64,000 bases of DNA, taken from assembly GCA_035771165.1 (NCBI GenBank), contig JAWNZC010000372.1, positions 186,001 to 250,000 of the forward strand, written 5' to 3'. Origin of the DNA: Paragorgia papillata. Lineage: Eukaryota > Cnidaria > Anthozoa > Scleralcyonacea > Coralliidae. Shown in pieces: positions 33,955-45,576 of the stretch (positions within the stretch are counted from its first letter, which is position 1; each line of letters begins with the position of its first letter). Made by a program: the position numbers and the translations under genes. The notes under the pieces are model-generated. The model was given only the letters and a program-made list of their open reading frames with translations, was not told where the DNA came from and searched no databases.

Positions 33955-34331
33955 TAGCCGGCGCTGGGGAGATTGGAGCGCCTGCAGGCGCCTATTGTTA
34001 TTTTTCGTGCCGCCCCCTAATTAAAACAGTGTATTTTTGGAAGTTATCAATTTCAAAAACCTGTGAACACTATTAACCGTAAACCAGCCAAGATCTAGCA
34101 ACAGCAGAATAATACTAATGTTGTCAGACGCTGACACAGCGAACATATACCACACAAATTCCTGAATCAAGAAAGCACTTTGATACACATGCTCATTCAT
34201 AACTGTGCTATTTTAGTTAATTCTAGATACGTGTTTTTTTAACGGAGTAAATATTCGATCAACTTCCAAATTAATTAAGCTATTTAGGGCACGAAAAATA
34301 ACAATAGGCCAGATCACGCCAGCGCCGGCTA
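33955..34331. mobile_element. Foldback MITE
   Basis: Ends TAGCCGGCGCTGG and CCAGCGCCGGCTA; inner arms share CCTATTGTTATTTTTCGTGC and its inverse. No clear target duplication. Confidence 0.6.
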
Positions 34332-34351
34332 AGCAGGCTACATGGCCTATC

Positions 34352-34642
34352 CACAGAATAGAAATACACCAGAAGTCCAACTCGAGTAAAAACTTGTCCG
34401 CATTTCTTCAATGCGCAGGCGCGATATTTACGCCATCCGACGCCATCCTACGCAATCCTGGCAAGTTCCCCCGGCAGTTTTAACCATCTTTTGAAGGTCC
34501 AAACTGCCGGGGGAACTTGCCAGGATTGCGTGGGATGGCGTAGGATGGCGAGGAATCAAGATGCGCGAGGTGACATGCGCGATGATAGAAACTTCAAAGG
34601 TTCCGACGCGAGTTGGACTTCTGGTCGTATTTCTATTCTGTG
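34352..34642. mobile_element. Near-perfect palindromic element (CACAGAATAG ends)
   Basis: The arms are inverted over nearly the whole length, with ACCAGAAGTCCAACTCG near the ends and CTGCCGGGGGAACTTGCCAG near the middle. GCCTATC flanks both sides (34345-34351, 34643-34649). It shares its ends with the composite element at 16426-19082. Confidence 0.7.
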
Positions 34643-34745
34643 GCCTATCGCTGCCACACTATCCCGGCATGCGTTGTGGTCTCATTATTTATAATTTGGG
34701 TTGGGTCAGGGAGGTCTGGGACTTAAAGGCTAGCCTTTGAGCAAG

Positions 34746-34982
34746 ATGGCGATAAATTTGTTTGACGATTCTTGGAAAGGTGATGTTGAACTGCAAGAAA
34801 AACTGAAACAGTACGTGAAAGAAGCCTTAAAGCGTGAAGAAATCCTAAGCTTTTTGAGAAGAGATTTTTCACAGTACCAGTGGAGTATCCGTACTTTGGA
34901 TAGAAGGCTAAGGTACTTCGACATATATTACAGCCTAATTGCTAATCTCGACATGCGTGTGGTCCACTTTACACGCGTGTAG
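34746..34982 (+). CDS. Short ORF resembling an integrase-type HTH leader
   Basis: ATG in good context (CAAGATGG) opens 78 codons: MAINLFDDSWKGDVELQEKL, then EALKREEILSFLRRDF and WSIRTLDRRLRYFDI. The last part looks like the helix-turn-helix that precedes integrase-core domains in transposon-derived metazoan proteins. The rest of such a gene is not found downstream, so it is a fragment or a first exon (a GTACTT donor occurs after DRRLR). The assignment is from memory of the pattern. Confidence 0.4.
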   Translation: MAINLFDDSWKGDVELQEKLKQYVKEALKREEILSFLRRDFSQYQWSIRTLDRRLRYFDIYYSLIANLDMRVVHFTRV

Positions 34983-35016
34983 AAAAAGCGAGGGAGACGA
35001 AATCTGGGAAATAGTT

Positions 35017-35104
35017 TATATTTAACAATTAGACAACGAGCCCGAGTTTTCTATGAGCGAATAGAAAACGAGGGCGAGTTGTCTAATTGTTTTAGTGTAA
35101 ATTT
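35017..35104. repeat. Short palindrome
   Basis: Arms AACAATTAGACAACGAGCCC and the inverse GGGCGAGTTGTCTAATTGTT around CTATGAGCGAATAG. Confidence 0.6.
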
Positions 35105-35782
35105 ACCAACAAAAGGTAAATAAATTCTCGACCATAACATATTCTTTGAGGCTCGTTTAATACATTTTTTAACAGCCAACAACAAACGTTCAACAGTCAT
35201 TTCGGACATCTCCTTGGCCCGTAACAGTAATTGATGGAAAAGAAAAGTTTTCTTGCATAATTTAGCATGGATTTTCATGTACAATATTGAAACAATATAT
35301 ATATCCACTCATTTGTTTTGTAAAAGTGACAAAAAGTTGAAAGAAACATTCAATTTAGCATATAGTTTACATCACAAAATCTTGTCAACAGCTAGCGTAA
35401 TTTTGAAATGTGTTTTGTTTCCAGTTATTTCGTTTCAAACGACCACAGATAAACAATTTAACGATCTTACCATTAATAATTTCCATTCTAACCATTTTGT
35501 AGCCGTTTTTGTTTTCTGTAGAACGTATTGCTTCGCCTAAATGTTCACTTTCTTCTTTCATTTGCCCACTCCATTATAATTTCGGCGCCATTGTTGCTTA
35601 ACAGAACAACCGCTGGCTCTAATGATCACTGTTCGTGCTATACTACGCATTTTGTCATTGGTCAATTTTTTAAAAAGAATGACTTTCATTGGTTTATCCC
35701 AGAGGTTTATATCACCAATTATAAACTCCTGCAATAGCCAATGAAATTCGAGGATTTACATTATAAACTTGTAAATTTATCC

Positions 35783-35785
<3 letters not shown>
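35105..35785. other. Unassigned AT-rich stretch
   Basis: No recognised gene. A short inverted pair around CATTGGTTTATCCC / CAATGAAATTCGAGG lies at 35685-35750. Confidence 0.4.

Positions 35786-35861
<76 letters not shown>
35786..35861. repeat. (TA)n microsatellite
   Basis: About 38 TA units. The next about 65 bp (GGCACGGTGTCACGCGGTAA...) recur inverted at about 50060-50135, next to a short TATATATA run, so the microsatellite and flank belong to a dispersed repeat. Confidence 0.9.
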
Positions 35862-35864
<3 letters not shown>

Positions 35865-36447
35865 TGGCACGGTGTCACGCGGTAAGAATAGTTGGACACT
35901 GGTGACTAGCGACGAAGAAAACTATAAACTCTCAAACAAATGGTATTTTGCTTTTCGTTTATTTAAACGAAACAAAATGGAGCACGAAGAAAAGAAGGAT
36001 ACAAACAGCCCGTTTAATATATCTTGAAGAAAAACCAGAGAACTTGAAGAAACCAAACGCCGTATGGTAAACAAAAACTCGATCTGAATTGCAGTGTTTG
36101 TGGTCACTCCGTGGTCAAATCATTTTAAAGTTAACGGTAGGATTCTTGTTGTTTTCAAGTTTTCGCTTTTACATAAACAATATACAGCTTCACGTTCTCG
36201 TGCTTTCCTTTTGCTCGTCCAAACCATAAATCAGCTTAACTAAAGCTAATTTAAAACACTACCTATATATAAGCTTATGTAGACGTGATGTTTTTCATTG
36301 GCATTGCATGGCCCTTTTCTTATTAAATACTCATGGACTTTGGCGATTTTTTGGCTGTATTTCACCAAATTTTCGACTGAAACGTTGTCTGTTTAATACT
36401 TCTTTCTAGAATCCGATTCTACCGAATTGTTTTTATCTCGGACTCTA

Positions 36448-37040
36448 TTATAAATGTAATTTTTGAGCTGTTGACTTTTAATTCTGCCTTTGCAAAACAT
36501 GTATGCATAAGGAAGCTTAAAGCTTGTTAGAAATAATCCCTTTTGAAACATCCTAAAAACATATTATGTACAACCAGAATTTAATAATGAAATCTAAGTT
36601 TTGCTTTGATATGTTAAATCAGTTTAGTCATCTTATCCATATTAAAATTATAAAATTATCTTGAGGATTATCACTGATTTTGTTTTTATATCTGTTTTTA
36701 TAACATAGATGTAATACAACGGCGTTTCTGATTGGCTACCGTGCGTGCTCCATAACTCGATGGAGCACGGCAATTTCAAGCGCGGGAAAACGTTTTGAAA
36801 CCAAAATTTTCAAGAAACTTTTTTTTAAATTATCATAACTACTTCTTAAAAAATGGAAAACGATAACACGAGACAATACTACGAGTGGGAAACAGATTTT
36901 GAACCTTCGTTCCGGCTGAACTTTGGCGAGGAAGAATATGTAAGCTTAGTTGACAACGAAAATAACGAAACCGCTCGGCAGCCGAAAATGTTGGGGGTGT
37001 TTCAAAAAACCATTTAATAAGAGCGGGCGAGGGGTTGTTG
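36448..37040. repeat. Dispersed repeat with a 54-codon ORF
   Basis: Bases 36448-36705 recur inverted at about 48643-48922 (shared TTCTGCCTTTGCAAAACATG), and GGGGGTGTTTCAAAAAA (36993-37009) recurs inverted near 48590. Between them an ORF at 36853-37017 starts MENDNTRQYYEWETDFEPSF; I do not recognise it. It may be the first exon of a transposon gene, as a GTAAGC donor lies inside. Confidence 0.5.
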
Positions 37041-37074
37041 CATTCATGTATTTCTAGTATATATATTACACTAA

Positions 37075-37945
37075 TTACCAGAAATTTGGGACAAGATGGC
37101 GTCGCGCGGGCGCATATAGACCTTAAACATGTCGGCCAAATCGTATAAGAAACAATACAGTAAAATCGTAAATTTTAAAATTTCTCCTACTAGGGACATA
37201 CACTTCTCGGTTGCGGAGCTCGATTCCTGTAAAGAGTTAAGTAAGGAAACGTTATAACAAAAAATGTTCGCTTACCGAAATATTTACGCTGCTTATTTGA
37301 CTCATTCTGTTACGTAAGCCATAGTAATCCTGCTAAACATGCGATACAAATTTGCCAAATACACCACTTTCCTTGCGAACGATGCAAAGTGTGGAGCTTG
37401 CTATGTATTTGGCAATGTTCGAACTGCTAATATAACTCGTAAATATATCAGTCTTTCACAACATTGCGGTTCCCAAAGCCTTTAAACTTTCTTGGTTTTA
37501 CAGTGTGTTTGAGCAAATCAGCAGGAGGCCGTTAAGTCTAAACGTGGAGTTGAGCTGCGAGAAGAACAAACGACAAAGCCACGAAGGTCTCTTTTCTTTC
37601 GAGCAGCCTGCAGCCATGTTTGTTTACTTTGAAAGCAGAATGCTCGAAATGTAGTTCCCAGGCCTTACTAGGGAGAAATAGAGCAAATATTGCGTGATAT
37701 GATAGTTGCGTGTCTGGCACTGATCTTGTCTGGCCGTGAGCTAAACAATATAATTGAAATTAACAACTTGCGCGCTATTGCATTACGCATTGTTTGAGTG
37801 CGAAACACAAAATGTCTGAGATACTTAACGACTACAGAAAGCGTACACGATATGGAACACGATGTTTGTTATTTACTGTAGACATTATCATGGGAGTAAC
37901 CGCTGGCTACGAACGCGGACGCAAAATGTCCCAAATTTCTGGTAA
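37075..37945. mobile_element. TTACCAGAAATT-ended element, copy 2
   Basis: Ends TTACCAGAAATTTGGGACA and TGTCCCAAATTTCTGGTAA are a perfect 19-bp inverted pair, followed by CG-rich GGCGTCGCGCGGGCGC. The interior is unassigned. No transposase seen. Confidence 0.6.
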
Positions 37946-39570
37946 TTGATATGTTACAGGTGTAAGATCATCGATCAGAAGCCTTATTGAATAGTATGCA
38001 CGAATTACGCTTTAGTAGTTGATCTTTAGTAAGCCGAATTGCGCTTTAGCGAATGTGATATAGTACTAGCATTTCGAGACTCAAGTGTTGTTCAAGCTTT
38101 AATATCGAAGACAAGAGATTATTAAAACGATTATATTAAAATACCTTTTCAAGGACGATAAGATTAATTTAGAAGGTCAGAAAACTTAAACATGAATATA
38201 GATTTCAAATATTTACGTTGATGTAAGATTTAACATATTTAATTTTAACACAGGAAGGTATGGCTTAAAACATTGGGAATTATTTTCCTTTCTTCGACGT
38301 TGGATATAATTTAGATTAAAAATAAGATACAGCTTATAATTTGGCTCAACTGTATATTGTATATACAGAATTTTTACTTATCTCCAATTAGCTGTGCTCA
38401 AACTGTACTGTATTAAAACACAGTTAAAGTAGACAGTAAATGAAAATGAGAGTGAGCTGTGCGGCTTGAGCAGTATGTCAGAATTTAAATGCACTTGTGT
38501 GTTTGACATAGTTTAGTTGATCTGGAGAAGTAATTTCAGTCTGGGCTGGCATAAAGCTAGTCTAAAGTTTTACTGCAGTTAGTGGGCTGAAAATTTGAGC
38601 CAGCCTTGGAGCCTTGGCGGTTTTAAATAGGCTGCAGTTTTCCCCATAAAATTCACAATTGCAGCATTACTCTAAAGTGATTTGTTTGTAAATTCATGCT
38701 GAAATTTCACTCTATCAAATTTGCTCATTATGCCCCCCAAAGCACTCAGCTTGAAGTATTCAGTTTCTTGCAGATCTTTCCAAACGCATCTTACAATCAC
38801 CATCATATTATGTTTACTTTACAATAATAAGTTGTAGTATCTTCAGTTATGTGTTTGCAATATACAATTTACATTGTTCAGCCATGTTAGCCCAATACCA
38901 GTGTAGAATAATACTTTATTAAGAATATTGTGAATATATAAATACAACAAAGCCACAACTAAAGCTGCAGTAAAACCCCACGGTCCACGGACAAAACTCA
39001 TTAAAATCTAACTGTCAAAAAGGCTGATGCCAGAAGTCATACGCAAGTCACTCAAATTAGTGTGCTTACGCAACACAATAAATCGTCAACAAGTTTAACT
39101 CTATTCTACACCAGTATCCGCATGTACGCAAGCGCATACCTATTTTTTGATATGCATCTGATGTCACAAGCTGGGTAAAGCATAATCTTTATAGTTATAC
39201 CGATACGTAAGCATGTCAGAAGTTCGCTTTTAGTGAATGTCGTTTTCAGATCATTGTACTACAACATTTTCAAAATCATGGAAAGCACAGCAAAGTGTGA
39301 TTTTATGTTGTTTACCCAGCTTGTGAGGTCACTTCCAAGTTATTAGGAAAAGTATTGAACCAAGATGGTGGATGATAAGGTTGTGTTTAGCCGGAATTAG
39401 TAATATTGTTATCGGAAAAAATTGTTCTAGTTTCTCGGATTGTCTTAGTAAGAATGTTTCTTAATCAGAACATCGTAAATTAAAAATTTTACTTTTATAT
39501 ATTGCCCTTACCTTTTAACTGAACAATTATAACGTTATTACAACAATGACTATATAGCCAGTGGAAATGG
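37946..39570. other. Unassigned AT-rich stretch
   Basis: No exon, RNA gene or strong repeat recognised. Confidence 0.4.
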
Positions 39571-39573
39571 AAG

Positions 39574-40129
39574 ATTAAGGGGGTATGAAAATGATTACAT
39601 GGACATTTTCATCCCGGTTAACCGGCCAGCCCACATCCCGGCTAGCCCGCTTGCCATGTAATCGAAATGTTAAAAAAACATGCGTTTTATAATTATATTA
39701 AGCGGGCTCACCCGGTTAACCGGTCCAGCCCGGTCAATGTAATCTCCCCCCTAAGGGGTGTTTATATGGAAGAGGGCTGGATTTCACCTCGCGTTTACAT
39801 GAGCATTTTTGGTAGGCTAGCCCTAGTAAGAGGGCTGGAATTTACCTCGCGTTGGCTTGTTTACTGACTTGTGCAACTTTCCCCCGAAGCCCGAAATCAT
39901 ATTTTCGCAAACACGATTTGAATTTATAACAAACACAACTTGTAAAATAAAAAGTTGACCAAAAAATATTAGTAAAGGCAACCTTTACCATGTATACTGA
40001 GTCTCAATTTGCTAGCCAGCCCTCTTGCATTTACATGGGAAATTTCCAGCTCTCCTAGGCGAGATCCCGGGTTGTAAATAGAGAGATCTCACCTAGGAGT
40101 GCTGGCCCTCCTCCATATAAACACTCCCT
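39574..40129. mobile_element. Two adjacent foldback MITEs
   Basis: First, 39574-39752, with ends AAGGGGGTATG / ATCTCCCCCCTAA and CCCGGTTAACCGG boxes in both arms. Second, 39754-40129, with ends AGGGGTGTTTATATGGA and TCCATATAAACACTCCCT and inner GAGGGCTGG boxes. Neither codes for protein. Confidence 0.55.
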
Positions 40130-40187
40130 ATTAAAGTCAATAAGGCAAGACGAAGTTTCCTAACAGAAAGAATAAAATTGTAAACCA

Positions 40188-41297
40188 TTACCAGAAATTA
40201 ATGACAAAATGGCTACCGCTTGAAACCCAATTTACATATATTCCTTAGGAGATGGCGTCCCATTTTTAACAGTAAATATATAAGGCAAATATATTAAAGT
40301 GAGAATTCTGCTTATTGGGTAGCTGCTTGCCAACTATTTGCCGACCTCCTGATCTAAACAACAACCATTATCCAATCATTCAGTGACCTATTTATTTTCA
40401 TCAGGTATATCTACGATCTGCCAAATTGTGTTGAAAATAATAAACAAATAAGCAGGTCATGCCCCACTGGATTGCGGTAGGATTTTGTTCGATACTTTCA
40501 AAATCGTCTTTGGTCAAATGTTCGAGAGTTGATAGAGGAACCGTTATCTTGCATGTAATAGATTACATGTTGACCAAATTGGCTAACGTTGTAAACATCT
40601 AAAAAGTTCTGTAGATCCAAATTTTTTTAAAAATAACAAACATGATTTTTCTGGGAAAAAATTATTCGTTGTACAGAATTTTTTTTAAATCGGCCAATTG
40701 ATTACTCGTGAAATGGGGGGTCACCAAAGTTTTTCTCGAATTAAATTAGTTTGAAGGGTAATTGGCAGCCATTTTGAAACGTCATTGTTGCCATAGCAAC
40801 AACTGTTTCTATTTATTTGGTAACAGTTTTTGTTTATCAGAATGTTTAACTATGCATAACATTTAGTTTTATTCTTTTTTTGAATTGTTTATGCATGTGT
40901 TTTGGACTCTCAAACTTATATTTTCCATTTTTCAAGAAACTGTGTGGAGCCACCTTAACAACTACCCGACTTGTAATGACAACAACACAATATGCATTTT
41001 GAACTCACCATGATTGATGGAGGCTCAAACACTGACAAACGATAGCTCGAGAGATGTAGTCATTTGGCAGATCGTTGTTATACGTGATTTAAAGAAATAA
41101 GGAAATGAATAATTTGAAAATCGCTGTTGCTTAAATAGCGAGGTCGGCAAATAGTAGGCGAGATACTCAATTAGCAGAAATTTCATTTTAATATTTCCAC
41201 TCTATATATTTACTGTTCAAAATTGGATGGCATTTTATAAGGACTATATCTAAATTAACCCTTCAGTGGCGGCCATTTTGTCATCAATTTCTGGTAA
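40188..41297. mobile_element. TTACCAGAAATT-ended element, copy 3
   Basis: Ends TTACCAGAAATTAATGACAA and the inverse ending AATTTCTGGTAA, with arms matching for over 130 bp (GACCTCCTGATC... versus GAGGTCGGCAAATAG). Its interior (40690-40975) carries sequence also found in the palindrome at 58730-59160, including GTTGCCATAGCAACAACTG. Confidence 0.6.
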
Positions 41298-41850
41298 TGC
41301 TATGATTAATGCACTACACTTTGGTGTGATAATATTCTTTGCTTCTCATCGTTTCCATTTACGCTTTGACGAGACATGGCTATTTGAACAGTGCACAGCT
41401 CTAATACTGGATGTGTACACCAGAAGGTTCCGGAGTCGTGTGAACACTTTTGAAACTGTTGTGGAATTCAAATGGTTCGTGTGAACGTAGCGCATTTTGC
41501 CGTTATTCTTTCGTACCGACATCGTGTCAACGGGGTCTAAGACTTAGCTGTCATTCAACAATTAAAATACATAAACTACTGACCAAATCGTTGGCCAATA
41601 AAAGAGGGAAAACCGATAGCCTTAGTTATTATATAGCCTATAACAATTTCACTAGTGAAACCGACCACCAATCAAAAACTGAACTTTTCTACTAGTAAAG
41701 AAATATTGTACGAACAATGAAAGCCTTTCAAATTTGAAACGTACAAGGTTTATTTGTTTCGTTAACTGGCACGAAAATCTATATTGTATAATAAAAATAT
41801 ATATTCAATTTGATTTTTGTAACGTAGTGTTTTTTTAATCTTTTGTTGCA
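41298..41850. other. Upstream region of the Death-TIR gene
   Basis: It contains a copy of the GTTCACACGA repeat (41385-41545, inverted) and an AT-rich polypyrimidine run before the 3' splice site at 41850-41851. A 5' UTR exon must lie farther upstream. I could not identify it or the promoter. Confidence 0.4.
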
Positions 41851-41882
41851 GTTATATAGTACGAAATATTAAAAGTGGGAAC

Positions 41883-42198
41883 ATGAGTCAATCGTCTGAA
41901 GTTCTGATTAGAGAGATGAATGTCGAGACGTACAGCGAGATTTGTCAGCTGTTAGATGTGAAGCAATTTGTGAAAAAGAACGATGCTAGGATGTTAGCCG
42001 CAAAAATAGGAATGACAAATAACGAAATAAAGATGATTTTTGATGGGCTAGGAAGTGGTGACCAGAAGTCCCCAACAGAGCAAATTTTAGCATCTTGGGG
42101 AACAAAAAATGAAGCCACTGTCGGACGATTGCGAGAGATTCTCAAGGATATGGACCGCGAAGATGTCATAAGCGTTCTTGACAAGAAATATCCACCAG
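41883..42198 (+). CDS. Death-TIR adaptor exon 1: MyD88-type Death domain
   Basis: The coding sequence joins four exons into 792 nt, 263 residues plus stop, with no break in frame. A splice acceptor (TTTTGTTGCAG, ending 41851) precedes a 31-nt 5' UTR, so the ATG at 41883 is the first in this exon. Residues 1-105 form a Death domain. The segment SPTEQILASWG (63-73) and TVGRLREILKDMDREDV (79-95) match the human MyD88 pattern of a Trp, then VGRLLELL and GRDDV. Death domains of this type assemble with IRAK/Pelle kinases in innate signalling. The exon ends one base into a codon at a GTACAG donor. The product is probably a cytosolic adaptor or effector. Confidence 0.85.
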
Positions 42199-42904
42199 GT
42201 ACAGTACTTATTAATAAGTACAGTAAACACTACTAATAAGAAAACCTCAACCTAAGAATCCAAGGCTTAAATTTCCAGGAATTTCGCATTTCACAAACAA
42301 GCACCAGTTTAAGCTTGGTATTTACAATAGATTCTTATTGAACGAACTAGCTGTAGCAAAAAAAAAAAACGTACGTAGACGTAAGATCTGTTTTCGGTTC
42401 TTTATTCTGAGAAACAAAATTCAAACATCAGTCACTTCAGAATAAAAGTAAACACACAAGTATTTTTGTTGGAATTAAAGTCGTACGATATTGTGGATTG
42501 GTTGGTATCAAACCCATGTTGTTATTACTGTAGTGTATTGGCCCGTGTGCGTAAGATAAGAGTTATGTTAGAGAAAAGATTTCATGAAAACGAGGCTTTT
42601 CGGTTGTTACCGTTGCTAGGATAGTTTAGAAGCCTAAAGCTGTTTGGTTACGTGAGAGAGCACTCAAGAGAGCATTCTCTACAATTAACTACGTAATGGT
42701 TAGATAATGGTCACGTGTGCTCTATAGGATATAGAGTCCTGAGAATTAGATAGAAGGCCACGAGGGGTTGGAGGCACGAGTTAGAGAATGGTTGCAACAA
42801 CGAAGAAGTTTCAATTTTAACTATAAATGTGGGGGTTTTTTTGCGTCTAGCACGTTTACCTGAGAATTTACTCTATATAGACTACAGTAGTGACTCTGTT
42901 GAAC

Positions 42905-43082
42905 TATATATAGAGTTAACTGTGCTATGACAAAAGAAAACAAAAGATCTTTGCAGTGGACTCTATATAGAGCTCACTAGTGACTCTATTGAATTTATTA
43001 GTGACTATATATAGAGTTCACTGCGCTATGACAAAAGAAAACAAGAGATCTTTGCAGTAGACTCTATATAGAGCTCACTAAT
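42905..43082. repeat. Tandem duplication, unit about 102 bp, with ACTCTATATAGAG palindromes
   Basis: Two copies share CTATGACAAAAGAAAACAA and AGATCTTTGCAGT, each bordered by ACTCTATATAGAGCTCACT. It lies in intron 1 of the Death-TIR gene. Confidence 0.75.
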
Positions 43083-45227
43083 ATGTCTAATCTTGATGAA
43101 TCAAAACACTATGGAATATAGAGCGTTGAAATACTCGATCGGGATTGGCTGAGGAGGTGCAATCATTATTTAACCATTGTTAATAGCCATGGCTATATCC
43201 GAAGATTTTGAAATACATTGAATACACGAATCCTAGCTTTAAATTGAAGGAATCGTTGAAAAAAAGCAATTACGGTTGAACTTTGTCAACTTTCGGCCGG
43301 GAAAATCAACGAAAATACACTTTAATCTACCCGGAGATTCTTGGAATTACTTTTTCGGTTTCCACAACAACTCAAACTTGAATTACGCTACAATATAGCC
43401 TACAATTTAGCAAAGTTAATATTAATCTCACTAACTCTTGGTCAGCTGACAAGAAGGTCAGTAATTCTAAAACTTACTGGTTTCGTCATTGCCATCTGTA
43501 AGAAAGTTTAAACCGAATTTCCTGGTAGGTCACAGCGTTAAAATAACTCGGATGTACGTTTGTCGGACAGCGGCCGGAAACCATTTTGTTTACAAGATCT
43601 TGCAGGCCCTCTCAACATTGTGACCTGTCCATGATGCAATGAGTGCCTGCGGAGGAGGCTGCACATTGGTAAGTTCCCAAAGGACATGGATACAGCTTTC
43701 CCCCTCTAATAGCAGCGTTCAAATTTCCTCGCATTTTTGACCCCAAGTCTAACGTTAACCAATCTCGAGCCCATTGGGCAATTTACCTGCGCTGACCAAA
43801 AAATCGCGGGCGTATTTGTTCTTTATTGACATTTTCAGATTTTCTTCATGCGAAAGTCAAAATTAAATACGATTTTAATAGCGAGTTCTCTGAGCTTTTC
43901 TTCTGTTCAACTTGGTGTTTTTTGTTGAAGCTGAAAAGGTTCGTAATCGGAGCAGCGGGAAGTACGGCATTTTACGAAGATGATCTTAAAGAAAATTGAT
44001 TTCAACTCCTCGAGTCCTTTCTGTTCGAGCTCACAGGATCGATTAAACGTTTTCTTTTACCTCAAGATAAGTTCAGATATTTAGTTCATACTTTTATGTT
44101 CCCGAAATGTGCTTTAGTTTACATATTAATTTCAAAGCTTTTCTTACGAACACGAGTTGATCGAATTACTCTATTTTCATCGAAAACAGCAATTAACCCT
44201 CCTCTTTGACGAACGATAGCAAAAAATCTAGCCGTTCGCGTTACTTTCAAAATAGCTTTAAGGCAGTTTATGTTTATTAATTTGTTTTCCTGAATCAAAA
44301 TTATCTTTGGAAAAAATGGGTAACACGTTCAAAAATCGCTCAAGATGACCCATGGTCAACGCAAGCAGAATATAGTGGGTTTGAAGACTGAGCAAAAACT
44401 ACACTTGTTTTGTCAACGGCAACTTTTGAAGACGCTTTTGGCTATTATTTCTACATATCTTTTTCCAACTATGTGTTTTTATCACACACCAAGCTTATTG
44501 TGTAGTTCTGGGGGAACGTCATTTTCAGCCGTTGATTGTGGCAAATAAAGTAGAAATGTAAAAATATCTCAAAAACTAGACGTTCGCATTACTTTCAGCC
44601 CGTGATTTTATTAATCTTTGGTACGTTGGCAATTGAACTGCTTAGTCGGTAACTCATTCGGTAAAAAATGGGCCAGATAGATTAATGCGACATTGAATAT
44701 TTAACACTTATTTACTGGCGCCTGGGTAGAGATCAGTGGGGAAAATAAATTTTCCCTAAAGAAAAACAAATGTAATGTTACTCGCTGCCATAAGTTACGC
44801 TGGAAACATCACGATTTTCGGACCGCCACGCGAGGACCGCTCGCCCTATCAGAAAGCTAGAAAAATGGACTTTGTTATTTCTTTTCAAATTATATCGCGG
44901 ACGGGAATTTCACGAACCCACGCGAAATCCACACATTCTTGCCGCGCATGTGGAGACAAATTGCCCTGCATGGTCGTGGGACTTTCGCGAATGAGCGTGG
45001 GCTCTGGAAACGAGAGTGCTCTCACGCGTAATAAGTCAATTTATCGGCCGCTCTTCATGCTGTTGTATACAGAATCAACAAGTAAGAACATTCTAGCGTT
45101 TTAATTTACATCTTTGATAAAAATATACAAATAAACCGGTTTCACTGATAAACTTACTTCACTAATAAACAGTCAGGCTCCCTGTGGTATAATGAAGCAT
45201 CCAATAACAGCATATGAAACTAATTTT
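43083..45227. other. Intron 1 of the Death-TIR gene, unassigned part
   Basis: No additional exon or transposon recognised. A 109-codon frame at 44775-45104 has no domain that I recognise and no splice support. Confidence 0.4.
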
Positions 45228-45485
45228 TTTTTTGGTTTATGTATATATTTTGATTATTTATTGTCATTATTATAGTACATTATATTTAATATTTAATAAT
45301 ATTGTGAAAATTAAGATTTAAACTGGTTTTTTTCCCGAGTTTAGTCACTATGCAATTTTTTTGGTTTCTCAATATATTTTGATTATTTATTGTCATTATT
45401 ATAGTACATTATATTTAATATTTAGTAATATTGTGAAAATTAATATTTAGACTGGGTTTTTATCCGAGTTTAGTCACTATGCAAA
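45228..45485. repeat. Tandem duplication of about 129 bp (two copies)
   Basis: Copies at 45228-45355 and 45356-45485 share ATTTTGATTATTTATTGTCA and CCGAGTTTAGTCACTATGCA with few mismatches. They end just before the acceptor of exon 2. Confidence 0.85.
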
Positions 45486-45522
45486 CAAGTAAATAATTTT
45501 GTAATTTCTTGGTATTTTTTAG

Positions 45523-45576
45523 ATGAAAACGCTACCTGTGTTCCTGTCCAAGTTTTGGAAAGGCTGGGTTCGGAAG
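45523..45576 (+). CDS. Death-TIR adaptor exon 2: short linker
   Basis: A 54-nt exon between acceptor GGTATTTTTTAG and donor GTAATT, phase 1 at both ends. Together with the base carried in, it reads DENATCVPVQVLERLGSE (residues 106-123). MyD88 has a longer intermediate segment between its Death and TIR domains; this one is minimal. Phase agreement with both neighbours is the evidence that it is real. Confidence 0.7.

Noticed and set aside
44775..45104. 109-codon frame in intron 1 of the Death-TIR gene
   Set aside because: No recognisable domain and no splice-site support.
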